Positions 53,621 through 61,798 of a stretch of 64,000 bases of DNA are shown here, piece after piece. The DNA is taken from the NCBI RefSeq assembly GCF_005576615.1, contig NZ_CP040330.1, forward strand, positions 2,914,001-2,978,000, given 5' to 3'. Numbering within the stretch: the stretch's first letter is position 1; each line of letters begins with the position of its first letter. The notes beneath the pieces are model-generated. The model had not been told where the DNA came from. It worked only from the letters and a program-made list of their open reading frames with translations, and did not search any database. Position numbers and translations under genes: made by a program. The stretch comes from Natrinema versiforme. Lineage in GTDB: Archaea; Halobacteriota; Halobacteria; Halobacteriales; Natrialbaceae.

Positions 53621-53632
53621 CGAGCGTTTTTT
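53621..53632 (+). terminator. T-tract terminator after the cohesin gene
   Basis: A run of six T at 53627-53632 follows the stop of the anchored cohesin gene by 13 bases and ends the two-gene unit. Confidence 0.5.
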
Positions 53633-53872
53633 CGGCCGACTCGGTCGCGCTGGTCGCTCGAGTGCCGGCGAGGCGGAACGGACGACGACGATGGACCTGT
53701 CGCGTCGGCCGATTTTATTTTCGGAACGCACGTCCCGGCGATAGTCAGGGACGTTTACACGTCCGGACGATGACGGGGACAGTATGAACGGGGACAGCGA
53801 CGATCTGACGGACGACAGAGCGCGGACGACCGCTCCGAACCGGTTTCGCCGGCGAGCCGCCGGCGGTCAGCG

Positions 53873-54886
53873 ATGATCGATATCCTCACCTTGCTCGCGC
53901 TCGCCGCCGTCGGAACGGCGGTCGTCTGGAAGGGCAGCGACTGGCTCGAGGAGTCGGCGAACGCGCTCGCCGCCGCGTACGGGCTCCCGCTGGTCGTCCA
54001 AGGAGCGATCGTCGCCGCCGTGGGCTCGAGCACCCCCGAACTGGCGAGCGTGTTGCTCGCGACGGTGCTCCACGGCGAGTTCGAACTGGGCGTCGGCTCC
54101 ATCGTCGGCTCGGCGGTGTTCAACCTTCTCGTAATCCCGGGGCTCGCGATCCTCGTCGGCGGCGGGATCGACACGACGCGCGAACTGGTCTACAAGGAGT
54201 CGCTGTTCTACATGCTCGCGGTCGCCGCGTTGCTGCTGACGTTCTCGCTCGCGGTCATCTACAACCCCGTCGAGAGCGCCGACGGCCTCATCAGGGGGGC
54301 CGTCTCGAGGCCGCTCGCGCTGTTTCCCCTCGCGCTGTACGGGCTCTACCTGTTCACCCAGTACCTCGATGCCGCGGCGAGCGACGAGCCGAACGACGAG
54401 TCGATCGCTCTCGTCCGGACGTGGCTCCGGTTCGTGCTCGGACTGGTGCTCATCGTCGTCGGCGTCGAGGGGCTCGTCCGGGCCGCGATCGGGCTCGGGG
54501 ACGCGTTCGGCACGCCGTCGTTCCTCTGGGGGATGACCGTCGTGGCGGCCGGCTCGAGCCTGCCCGACGCGTTCGTCAGTCTCGCGGCGGCGCGGGCCGA
54601 TCGACCGACGGTCACGCTGGCGAACGTCCTCGGGAGCAACACGTTCGACCTGCTCGTCGCCGTCCCCATCGGCGTCCTCGTGAAGGGATCGCTGACGATC
54701 AACTTCGCGTACATCGTCCCGATGATGGGGTTTCTGGTCTTTGCGACGATTACGTTCTTCGCGATTTCGCGGACCGGGATGTACCTCTCCCGTCGGGAAG
54801 CGTGGGCGCTACTGGTGACCTACGGATTGTTCGTCGTGTGGCTCGTCCTCGAGAGTCTGCGGGTCGTCAGCGTGCTCGGCCTCTGA
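53873..54886 (+). CDS. Sodium/calcium exchanger family antiporter
   Basis: This 337-residue CaCA-family membrane protein has two homologous halves. Each carries an ion-binding alpha repeat: VAAVGSSTPELASVLLATVL in the first half (about residues 44-63) and VVAAGSSLPDAFVSLAAARA in the second (about 223-242). About ten hydrophobic helices are visible. It probably exports Ca2+ in exchange for Na+; the cytoplasmic loop between the halves is short and acidic. Confidence 0.92.
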   Translation: MIDILTLLALAAVGTAVVWKGSDWLEESANALAAAYGLPLVVQGAIVAAVGSSTPELASVLLATVLHGEFELGVGSIVGSAVFNLLVIPGLAILVGGGIDTTRELVYKESLFYMLAVAALLLTFSLAVIYNPVESADGLIRGAVSRPLALFPLALYGLYLFTQYLDAAASDEPNDESIALVRTWLRFVLGLVLIVVGVEGLVRAAIGLGDAFGTPSFLWGMTVVAAGSSLPDAFVSLAAARADRPTVTLANVLGSNTFDLLVAVPIGVLVKGSLTINFAYIVPMMGFLVFATITFFAISRTGMYLSRREAWALLVTYGLFVVWLVLESLRVVSVLGL

Positions 54887-54991
54887 GGGGGCGACTACTG
54901 GAATCCGCCCCGGAGACAGTTCGATCGATAACCCAAGGGAACCGAACGAATTCGCCTAATAGCTTTACCAGTTCCCGTTTGATAGGCCGGT

Positions 54992-56284
54992 ATGAGCGAC
55001 GATCCCGATTCCGACGAGCGTCAGTTCGCCACGAACAGCGTCCACGCCGGACAGGAGCCCGATCCGACGACCGGTGCCCGCGCGCCGCCGCTGTACCAGA
55101 CCACCTCCTACCAGTTCGAGGATACCGACCACGCCGCCGCCCTCTTCGGGTTAGAGGAGGCCGGCAACATCTACTCGCGGATCATGAACCCGACGAACGC
55201 GATGTTAGAGGAGCGCATCGCGACGCTCGAGGGCGGCGTCGGGGCGCTTGCCACCTCGTCGGGGATGGCCGCGTTCGACCTCGCGACGTTCATCCTCGCC
55301 GAAGTCGGCGACAACATCGTCTCCTCGTCGTCGCTGTACGGCGGGACCTACACCTACCTCACCCACACGGTCGAAAAGCGGGGGATCGAGACGACGTTCG
55401 TCGATACGCTCGACTACGAGGCCTACGCCGAGGCCATCGACGACGACACCGCGTTCGTCCACCTCGAGACGATCGGCAACCCCGCGCTGGTGACGCCGGA
55501 CATCGAACGGATCGCCGACATCGCCCACGACCACGACGTGCCGCTGTTCGTCGACAACACGTTCGCCACGCCGTACCTGTGCCGCCCGCTCGAGCACGGC
55601 GCGGACCTCGTCTGGAACTCGACGACCAAGTGGCTCCACGGCGCCGGCTCGACGGTCGGCGGCGTGCTGGTCGACGGCGGCTCGTTCCCGTGGCCGGAGG
55701 GCGACTATCCCGAAATAACCGAGCCGAATCCCGCGTATCACGGCGTCAACTTCTACGAGACGTTCGGCGAGGCGGCGTTCTCGGTCGTCGCACGGACCCG
55801 CGGCCTGCGCGACTTGGGCAACCAGCAGGCCCCCTTCGACGCCTGGGTGACCCTGCAGAAACTCGAGTCCCTGCCCCTGCGCATGGAGAAACACTGCGAG
55901 AACGCGATGGCCGTCGCGGAGTACCTCGAGGAGCACCCGGCCGTCGACTGGGTGAACTACCCCGGCCTCGAGAGCCACGAGACCCACGAGAACGCCACGA
56001 AGTACCTCGAGGGCGGCTACGGCGGCATGATCACCTTCGGCCTCGAGGGCGGGTACGACGCCGCCGAGACGGTTTGTAACGAAGTGGACCTCACGAGCCT
56101 GCTCGCGAACGTCGGCGACGCGAAGACGCTGATCATCCATCCCGCGAGCACGACCCACCAGCAGCTCACCGAGGAGGAGAAGCTGGCCGGCGGCGTCACC
56201 GACGACCTCGTCCGCCTCTCGGTGGGGATCGAGGACGTCGACGACGTGATCGCGGATCTCGACCGGGCGATCGAGCAGACATAG
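54992..56284 (+). CDS. metY: O-acetylhomoserine aminocarboxypropyltransferase (MetY type)
   Basis: This 430-residue PLP enzyme of the Cys/Met metabolism family uses O-acetylhomoserine and sulfide (or methanethiol) to make homocysteine or methionine. It shows [60 protein letters not shown] and the PLP lysine in [17 protein letters not shown] (about residue 210). The chain ends with the family C-terminal block [20 protein letters not shown]. The length is normal for MetY and longer than cystathionine synthases. Confidence 0.94.
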   Translation: MSDDPDSDERQFATNSVHAGQEPDPTTGARAPPLYQTTSYQFEDTDHAAALFGLEEAGNIYSRIMNPTNAMLEERIATLEGGVGALATSSGMAAFDLATFILAEVGDNIVSSSSLYGGTYTYLTHTVEKRGIETTFVDTLDYEAYAEAIDDDTAFVHLETIGNPALVTPDIERIADIAHDHDVPLFVDNTFATPYLCRPLEHGADLVWNSTTKWLHGAGSTVGGVLVDGGSFPWPEGDYPEITEPNPAYHGVNFYETFGEAAFSVVARTRGLRDLGNQQAPFDAWVTLQKLESLPLRMEKHCENAMAVAEYLEEHPAVDWVNYPGLESHETHENATKYLEGGYGGMITFGLEGGYDAAETVCNEVDLTSLLANVGDAKTLIIHPASTTHQQLTEEEKLAGGVTDDLVRLSVGIEDVDDVIADLDRAIEQT

Positions 56285-56378
56285 TTCACAGACCAGACCC
56301 GCCCCGATCGCTTGCGGCTATTTCAGCGCGCTGGGAGTAGCCCTCGCGGTTAAGTTCGCGGAGACCGACTGGTCACGT

Positions 56379-56768
56379 ATGCCGACTGGGATACTCACGT
56401 CAGAGGCGGCGGAGCAGATCGTCGCGACCTGTCGAACGGCCATCGGCGACAGCCTCCGTTCGGTCACCTACTTCACGCGCGACGACTTCGAGCAGCTCTA
56501 CCTCCGCGATGACCTCGAGCGCGACGCCGATCTCTCGACGTTCATCGGCCACGAGTGGCGCGGCTTCAAGACCACGCAGACGGCCTACGAGGGGTCGGAA
56601 CTCGGCTCGTACGACTACACGATTCGGGTCTTCGAGAACGGCTTCCTCATCCGCGTGACCAACGACAGCGAGGGCGTCTTCGCCACGACCGACGGGCTGA
56701 CGGTCAAAGACTTCGAAGAAGTCGCGACGGCACTCGATTCGTTCCTCACTGATCGGCAGCCGTCGTAG
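56379..56768 (+). CDS. DUF7522-type conserved haloarchaeal protein
   Basis: This 129-residue protein has LRSVTYFTRDDFEQLYLRDD, FIGHEWRGFKTTQTAYEGSE and YTIRVFENGFLIRVTNDSEG, a recognisable haloarchaeal pattern of unknown function. There is no membrane helix. The family name is from memory. The last 8 codons overlap the end of a small opposite-strand frame. Confidence 0.75.
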   Translation: MPTGILTSEAAEQIVATCRTAIGDSLRSVTYFTRDDFEQLYLRDDLERDADLSTFIGHEWRGFKTTQTAYEGSELGSYDYTIRVFENGFLIRVTNDSEGVFATTDGLTVKDFEEVATALDSFLTDRQPS

Positions 56769-56931
56769 CAGCGTCGTCGCTCGAGCGGTCGTCGTCGCGG
56801 TCGGCCGCGTCTCGGTCGTCCTCCTCGTCGGCGTCCCGCCCGCCGATCGGCAGGCCGGAGCCGTGGTCGCCGTCCGTTCCGAGGAGGCGAGCGAAGCGAC
56901 GACGTTCCGCGGCGTGTCTGTCCAAACTCAT
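56746..56931 (-). CDS. Small acidic protein, possible gene
   Basis: This 61-residue frame starts MSLDRHAAERRRFARLLGTD and ends in a run of Asp/Arg/Ala residues. Its head is plausible for a small haloarchaeal protein, but the tail is low-complexity and overlaps the preceding gene by 23 bases. Evidence is composition only. Confidence 0.35.
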   Translation of the reverse strand: MSLDRHAAERRRFARLLGTDGDHGSGLPIGGRDADEEDDRDAADRDDDRSSDDAATTAADQ

Positions 56932-57128
56932 GCCGTCAATAGAGGACGGTTTCCCTTGTAGTAATGGGGGCCATTTCCGGTAGAAACATGTTACTTCCCT
57001 GTGAAACGGTGCCGCCGATTCCCCGAACGCCGCGCCCGATATCCCCGCTGTAGCGGTTTCCTACGAATTGATCCGGCCGCAGTCGGGACAACGTAACACC
57101 CTTTTCCGTCACGCCCGTTTGTCCGACA

Positions 57129-57665
57129 ATGAGCGACCTTCCAGACTCCACCGCGCACGAACTCGAGTCTCACGACGCGTTCGACCGGACCGACGACGGC
57201 TACGCCCTCGCGACGACCGTCTTCGACACCGCGATCACGGCCGACGACGCCGAGGGGAAACGAGACGGCCGCTTCCGGGTCACCGTCTTCCTCCCGACGC
57301 TCGACGCCGCCGTCGCCGACGAGGTCGTCGCCGACCCCGTCGAAAACGGCTGGTTCGAAACCCTCGAGCGCCGACTCGAGGACGTCTTCACCGTCGCGAA
57401 GACGAGCACCCACGACGAACCGGTCATCGAACGCGACGCCGACGAAGTCCGGGTCCGTCTCGAATACACCGCGTGGGACGCCGGCGAGGGCGTCGCGGAC
57501 GCCAAGGCCCTGATCGAATTCGTCGAAGGCACCTTCGCACAGGGGGTCATCCCCGGCTACGAGTATCAGGGCGAGGCGGCCACGCTGCTCGAGAACGCCC
57601 AGAACAGAGGCCAGCAGGCCGCGGACGGCGACGGCGGCAGCGGCAGCGGCGGCATGCCGCTCTAA
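57129..57665 (+). CDS. DUF5813-type conserved haloarchaeal protein
   Basis: This 178-residue soluble protein has YALATTVFDTAITADDAEGK, RFRVTVFLPTLDAAVADEVV and EGTFAQGVIPGYEYQGEAAT. It ends in a Gly/Ser-rich tail (GDGGSGSGGMPL). The function is unknown. Its stop is followed directly by a hairpin array that may end the transcript. Confidence 0.82.
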   Translation: MSDLPDSTAHELESHDAFDRTDDGYALATTVFDTAITADDAEGKRDGRFRVTVFLPTLDAAVADEVVADPVENGWFETLERRLEDVFTVAKTSTHDEPVIERDADEVRVRLEYTAWDAGEGVADAKALIEFVEGTFAQGVIPGYEYQGEAATLLENAQNRGQQAADGDGGSGSGGMPL

Positions 57666-57894
57666 AACGAAGTTTTGCGCTGTCGTTCGAGAGAGCTTCG
57701 CTCTCTCGTGATGACGAAAGACGCCAGAGGCGTCTTTCGAACCACGGGTGCGCCGCAGGCGCACCCTCGGCAAAATCTTCAAAAGAGCGCGAAGCGCTCT
57801 TTTGGACCTCGCGGAGCTTTGCTCCGCTCAGATTCGATTAAAAGCCTTCCTCGCTCCCGGTGGTCGCTCGTCGGCCCGAGCGCAAAGCGCTCGG
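57664..57894. repeat. Array of seven 3-base-loop hairpins (left copy of a modular repeat)
   Basis: Seven perfect or near-perfect inverted repeats follow one another. They lie at 57664-57676 (loop gaa), 57688-57708 (ttc), 57716-57738 (aga), 57746-57766 (gca), 57781-57803 (gaa), 57811-57827 (ttt) and 57876-57894 (aaa). Between the hairpins are conserved spacers, including ctcggcaaaat and attcgattaaaagcc, which reappear inverted at 58290-58428. The array starts inside the stop codon of the DUF5813 gene. No protein is supported here. Confidence 0.85.
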
Positions 57895-57978
57895 AGAACA
57901 GCAGCGCTCAGATTCTCCGAATCGTTCGCTTGCTGATGCAACACTAGTGGGGTCCATCATTCGCTGGGCCGCTTGCAA

Positions 57979-58152
57979 CTACCCACCAGCAGTATAGACC
58001 TCGGCCCAGAGATACCCGATTCCGATAACAGCATAGAAGAGACCGAACACGGCGAACTGCCACTCGCTATCGACGAAATATGAACCCGCCTGAACGAGCC
58101 CCAACAGAACCATCGCAACCCCGATGATCGCTTTGTGGCGTCTCTGTACCAT
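57979..58152 (-). CDS. Tiny two-helix membrane protein
   Basis: This 57-residue frame (MVQRRHKAIIGVAMVLLGLV, later SEWQFAVFGLFYAVIGIGYL) has two hydrophobic helices with a short charged turn. Its base composition is less GC-rich than its neighbours, which hints at acquisition or low constraint. A TATA element 26 bases upstream gives a leaderless start, which strengthens the case. It lies between the two copies of the hairpin repeat. The function is unknown. Confidence 0.7.
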   Translation of the reverse strand: MVQRRHKAIIGVAMVLLGLVQAGSYFVDSEWQFAVFGLFYAVIGIGYLWAEVYTAGG

Positions 58153-58173
58153 ATCTGGAAGGTAGTCTACCTG

Positions 58174-58181
58174 ATTAATAA
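58174..58181 (-). promoter_or_regulatory. TATA element for the tiny membrane protein gene
   Basis: On the minus strand the bases read ttattaat, centred about 26 bases before the ATG at 58152. Confidence 0.6.
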
Positions 58182-58289
58182 GTTCTGGTAGTGGACTATC
58201 AAACGGCTGCTGTGGCCGGGAGCACGGCTCGAGCAGACGCGAGAGCCGTGCAACTCGGGGGAGGGCAGGCCGTTACAAGCCGCTGACCG

Positions 58290-58428
58290 CGAGCGAACCC
58301 GAAGGGTGAGCGAGCGGGCCGACGACCGACCCAGCGGGGAGGGAGGAGTGCTTTTAATCGAATTTTTGCCGAGGGCGCGGCGGAGCCGCGCCCGCAGAGC
58401 AAAACTTCGTTGTTGAAACTTCGTTTTT
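58290..58428. repeat. Inverted, shorter copy of the modular hairpin repeat
   Basis: Read on the minus strand from the stop of the RAM-domain gene, this copy has acgaagtttt twice, a 9-base-stem hairpin at 58373-58393 (loop gga), the spacer ctcggcaaaaattcgattaa and then agcactcctccctccc, ending tcgtcggcccg. The same blocks in the same order make up the left copy, which contains two extra hairpins inserted between ctcggcaaaat and attcgattaaaag. Further inverted repeats occur at about 58225-58255. Confidence 0.8.
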
Positions 58429-58657
58429 AGTCCATCGCGATGTACGTCTGCGTGTCCTCGACGCCCTCGATGGCCTGAATGTAGGTCGCCGCGATCTCCT
58501 TGACTGCGGCCGGCGTCTCGACCTGCGTTTTTGCGATGAGGTCGACGTCGCCAGCGACGATGTGTGCCGATTGGACCCCGTCGATGGATTCGATGCTGTC
58601 TTTGAGCCGATCCGCCTCGCCCGTGTTCGCCTTGATCATGATAAACGCGGTAACCAT
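58427..58657 (-). CDS. Stand-alone RAM (Lrp/AsnC ligand-binding) domain protein, copy 1
   Basis: This 76-residue protein has only the ligand-binding domain of Lrp/AsnC regulators (MVTAFIMIKANTGEADRLKD, GVQSAHIVAGDVDLIAKTQV, GVEDTQTYIAMD) and no DNA-binding helix. It begins one base inside the trkA stop. The family senses amino acids or other small ligands; here it probably modulates the K+ transport regulator next to it, which is inferred from coupling. Confidence 0.88.
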   Translation of the reverse strand: MVTAFIMIKANTGEADRLKDSIESIDGVQSAHIVAGDVDLIAKTQVETPAAVKEIAATYIQAIEGVEDTQTYIAMD

Positions 58658-59424
58658 CAGTTGACACCTCCGGTATCGGAGTCGGTCTCCGAGTCCGCAT
58701 CACCCTCCACCAGTTCCGTCGCCGCCGAACTCGAGCCCGTGCCCGCGTTCGCGGCCGCTCGAGTCGCCGTTTCGCCGACCAGGAGCTGGCGCACCTCGCT
58801 CAGGACGTCGAAGTCCGCGAGGACGACGAGTCGATCGCCGTCCTCGAGCGAGAGGTCCTCGGTCGGGATGCCGAGGGGCTGGTCGCGCTTGCCGAACGCG
58901 AGGACGGTCGCGTCGGCGGGCAGTTGCAGTTCGCTGATCGTGTAGCCGTTGACGGGGGCCGCGTCGGTGAGCGTGAGTTCGACGACCTGCAGGTGCGGGG
59001 CGATGTCGGCGATGGCCCGTATCGTCCCGCCCAGCAGGGCGTTTTTCGCGCCGATTGCGCCGAGTCGCTCGGGGTAGATGATCTCGTCGACCTGATCGGC
59101 GTACTTGCGGTAGATGCCCTCGCGGTAGGCCTCGTCGATCCGCATGACCGTCCGACAGCCGTAATGGTTGGCGATCATGCAGGCGGTGAAGTTGACGTTG
59201 AGGTCGCCGGTCAGCGCGCCGACGGCATCGGCCGTGGTGACGCCGGCCTCCTCGAGAATGTCCTCGCGGGAGCCGTCGCCGTCGACGACGGTAAAGCCCT
59301 GATCGCGGGCCCGTCTGCGCGTCGGTTCGTCGCGTTCGACCATCGTCACCTCGTGGTCCTCGTCACGCAAGACGCGTGCTGTGCGCAGGCCGACCCGTCC
59401 AGCCCCGATAATCACGAACCGCAT
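58657..59424 (-). CDS. trkA: TrkA-type potassium transport regulatory subunit
   Basis: This 255-residue cytoplasmic NAD-binding protein has an N-terminal TrkA-N domain (RFVIIGAGRVGLRTARVLRD, VDGDGSREDILEEAGVTTAD, YPERLGAIGAKNALLGG). A TrkA-C domain follows (VNGYTISELQLPADATVLAF, IPTEDLSLEDGDRLVVLADF), and then a Ser/Thr/Asp tail. It gates a Trk/Ktr-type K+ channel, important for halophiles with high internal K+. The channel gene is not in the window. Confidence 0.93.
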   Translation of the reverse strand: MRFVIIGAGRVGLRTARVLRDEDHEVTMVERDEPTRRRARDQGFTVVDGDGSREDILEEAGVTTADAVGALTGDLNVNFTACMIANHYGCRTVMRIDEAYREGIYRKYADQVDEIIYPERLGAIGAKNALLGGTIRAIADIAPHLQVVELTLTDAAPVNGYTISELQLPADATVLAFGKRDQPLGIPTEDLSLEDGDRLVVLADFDVLSEVRQLLVGETATRAAANAGTGSSSAATELVEGDADSETDSDTGGVN

Positions 59425-59562
59425 GTACTGGGGTACGCTCGCCCCGGTGAATAAGTTTGCGCCCGAGTACCATGGCATCGAATGGAACGCCGTCGCTCGA
59501 GCACCGAAAGCGGCGGCGGAGAACCCGCGATCGAGACGCGCGCCACGCCGGTCTCGGTCTCC

Positions 59563-59793
59563 CTACCCCATCGCGATGTAGGTCTTCGTCTCGGTGACGC
59601 CGCTGAGTCCCTGCATGCTCGAGGAGACGGTCTGGAGCACGTCGTAGACCTCCGGCGCGTCGACCTCGGCGATGATGTCGTAGTTGCCCGCGACAATGTG
59701 GGCGTCGGCGACCGACTCGAGGCCGTCGATCTCCGCGAGCAGCCCCTCGGATTTTCCGGCGGCCGTCTTCACCATGATGAACGCGTGGACCAT
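59563..59793 (-). CDS. Stand-alone RAM (Lrp/AsnC ligand-binding) domain protein, copy 2
   Basis: This 76-residue protein is a paralog of the protein at 58427 (MVHAFIMVKTAAGKSEGLLA, ADAHIVAGNYDIIAEVDAPE, GVTETKTYIAMG). It lies 138 bases upstream of trkA on the same strand, so trkA is bracketed by two related sensors. ATG at 59793 gives the family length. Confidence 0.88.
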   Translation of the reverse strand: MVHAFIMVKTAAGKSEGLLAEIDGLESVADAHIVAGNYDIIAEVDAPEVYDVLQTVSSSMQGLSGVTETKTYIAMG

Positions 59794-59887
59794 CGGAAGT
59801 GTGGTACAGTCTATCACGACTAAAGCCTTTGCCCGAACCGATGGTCGGGAGGTGGCGTCACGAACAGGGAAAACCGGAAGAACGTGG

Positions 59888-60493
59888 TTAGCTCGAGTCG
59901 GATACCGCCGACGCGAGCGCGTCCGTCACCGACTCGAGTACTGCCGCCGGCGACTGCGTCGCGTCGACGCGGACGAACCGGTCGGGGTCGCGCTCGATCA
60001 GCCGTTCGTAGTTGTCTCGGACCGACTCGAGGTACTCGGCTCGCTCGAACTTGTTCGTCGTCCCCGCGCGGGTCGCGGCGGTCTCGGGGTCGAGGTCGAG
60101 GTAGATCGTCAGATCGGGGATGATCGAGAACGGCTCGTGGATGTCGATGACGTACTCGAGCGGGTCCGGGAGATCGTGGCCCTCGGCCGCCGCGAGCGTC
60201 GCGCCCTGATAGGCGAATCGGGAGTCGGAGTAGCGATCGGAGATCACGAGAGTGTCCTGCTCGAGGGCGGGTTCGATCACGCGCGAGAGGTGGTCGGCGT
60301 GGTCGGCGGTGTAGAGGAACAGCTCCGCCAGCGGGTCGGCGTCGTCGTCCTCGATCGAGCGGTAGACGGCCTCGCCGTACCACGAATCGTCCGTCGGTTC
60401 CCGCGTGAACGTGGCCTCGGGATAGCGCTCGTGTAAGGCCTCCCAGACCGTCGTCTTGCCGCTGCCGTCCAGTCCCTCAAGCGTGACGAGCAT
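59888..60493 (-). CDS. tmk: Thymidylate kinase
   Basis: This 201-residue kinase converts dTMP to dTDP. Walker A is [16 protein letters not shown] at the N-terminus, the DR-Y motif is [18 protein letters not shown], and the lid and base-binding parts include [22 protein letters not shown] and [16 protein letters not shown]. The length is standard. Confidence 0.95.
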   Translation of the reverse strand: MLVTLEGLDGSGKTTVWEALHERYPEATFTREPTDDSWYGEAVYRSIEDDDADPLAELFLYTADHADHLSRVIEPALEQDTLVISDRYSDSRFAYQGATLAAAEGHDLPDPLEYVIDIHEPFSIIPDLTIYLDLDPETAATRAGTTNKFERAEYLESVRDNYERLIERDPDRFVRVDATQSPAAVLESVTDALASAVSDSS

Positions 60494-60564
60494 GGGTTCA
60501 CCTCGTGGCGGTTCCTATTACAATCCGTCGAACGCCGGCCACACCGAACAGTGTCGCCGCACAC

Positions 60565-60573
60565 CTATTTATC
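60565..60573 (+). promoter_or_regulatory. TATA element for the NDUFA9-like gene
   Basis: The sequence ctatttatc is centred about 27 bases before the ATG at 60596, the classical leaderless arrangement. It also favours 60596 over an upstream start. Confidence 0.55.
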
Positions 60574-60595
60574 GCTGTACCTGCATCTCTCGGGT

Positions 60596-61567
60596 ATGAA
60601 GGCCCTCGTCGCCGGCGGCACCGGATTCATCGGAACGAATCTCTGCGAAGAACTGGCCGAGCGCGGCCACGAGGTGACGGCGCTATCGCGGTCTCCGGGT
60701 GACGCCGGCCTCCCCGACGGCGTCGAGTCGGCTCTGGGAAACGTCAGCGCCTACGACTCGATCGCCGACACCGTCGTCGGCCACGACGCCGTCGTGAACC
60801 TCGTCTCGCTCTCGCCGCTCTACAAACCGCCCGAAGGAACGAGCCACGAGGAGGTCCACCTCGAGGGCACGGCGAACCTCGTCCGCGCCGCCGAGGCCGC
60901 CGGCGTCGATCGCTTCCTCCAACTGAGCGCACTCGGTGCCGATCCCGACGGCGAGACCGCCTACATCCGCGCCAAGGGGAAGGCCGAGGCGGTGGTCAGA
61001 GAGTCGGCGCTCGAGTGGACGATCGTTCGCCCGTCAGTCGTCTTCGGCGACGGCGGCGAGTTCGTCGAGTTCACGAAGACGCTGACGACGCCGTACGTGA
61101 CGGGGCTGCCGGGCGGCGGGAAGACACAGTTCCAGCCAATCTGGGTCGGCGACCTCGTCCCGATGCTGGCCGACGCGCTTGAAGGTAGCGAGGCGCAAAG
61201 TGCCTCGGAAGCGAGCGAGCAGGGCTCGCGAGCAGATGACGCCCACGTCGGCGAAATCTACGAACTCGGCGGGCCGCAGATCGCCACGCTCGCGGACGTG
61301 ACGGAACTGGTGTACGCGGCCGAGGGGAAAGACGTCACGATCGTCCCGATCCCGATGGGGCTGGCGAAACTCGGCCTCTCGGCGATCGACTCGCTGCCGT
61401 TCGTTCCCTTCGGCCCCGATCAGGGCCGGTCGCTCGAGTTCGACAACACCGTCGCCGACAACGACGTAACCGCGTTCGGCCGCGACCCGACGGCGTTGCG
61501 AACGCTCGGTTCGTATCTCGGTCTCGAGGGGACCCGCCACCGGGCGAAACCGGCAGAAACGGCCTGA
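60596..61567 (+). CDS. NDUFA9-like NAD(P)-binding epimerase/dehydrogenase
   Basis: This 323-residue extended-SDR protein has a Rossmann motif (MKALVAGGTGFIGTNLCEEL), then VNLVSLSPLYKPPEGTSHEE, FLQLSALGADPDGETAYIRA, and a WTIVRPSVVFGDGGEFVEFT active-site region. It matches the complex I NDUFA9 subunit family found in haloarchaea. At about residues 197-213 a polar insert (EGSEAQSASEASEQGSRADD) is encoded by a pair of DNA hairpins. The enzyme substrate is unknown. Confidence 0.88.
   Translation: MKALVAGGTGFIGTNLCEELAERGHEVTALSRSPGDAGLPDGVESALGNVSAYDSIADTVVGHDAVVNLVSLSPLYKPPEGTSHEEVHLEGTANLVRAAEAAGVDRFLQLSALGADPDGETAYIRAKGKAEAVVRESALEWTIVRPSVVFGDGGEFVEFTKTLTTPYVTGLPGGGKTQFQPIWVGDLVPMLADALEGSEAQSASEASEQGSRADDAHVGEIYELGGPQIATLADVTELVYAAEGKDVTIVPIPMGLAKLGLSAIDSLPFVPFGPDQGRSLEFDNTVADNDVTAFGRDPTALRTLGSYLGLEGTRHRAKPAETA
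61189..61229. repeat. Hairpin pair inside the NDUFA9-like coding region
   Basis: Two inverted repeats lie in frame. One is at 61189-61207 (cgaggcgc/gtgcctcg, loop aaa, one G-T pair). The other is at 61215-61229 (gcgagc/gctcgc, loop agg). Their 3-base-loop design equals that of the intergenic arrays at 57664-57894. They encode the low-complexity residues noted in the gene. Confidence 0.7.
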
Positions 61568-61746
61568 TTCCGATCGTGATCGCGAGTATCGCTCCGGTTT
61601 ACACTTGCCGGGAATACGTAACATAAAAAACATCTGTGGCTCGAGTAAGTAGTGATTTCCGAAGCGGAATACCCGCTCGAATACCGCCACAGTCCTGCGA
61701 TTAGCCCGAATAGTATGTTACTAGAGAAAGTCAGTTTAGCACAAGA

Positions 61747-61755
61747 CTTATATCC
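61747..61755 (+). promoter_or_regulatory. TATA element for cetZ
   Basis: The sequence cttatatcc lies about 48 bases before the ATG at 61799, implying a leader of about 20 bases. A ggag about 17 bases before the ATG could pair weakly with 16S rRNA. The 231-base gap holds no other gene. Confidence 0.5.
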
Positions 61756-61798
61756 TCCATCGCACTGTTACCAATTCAACGGAGCCCCCTGACAAATA

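Noticed and set aside
57664-57894. An insertion-sequence remnant between DUF5813 and the tiny membrane protein
   Set aside because: No transposase fragment or target-site duplication is visible; the pattern is a series of small palindromes.
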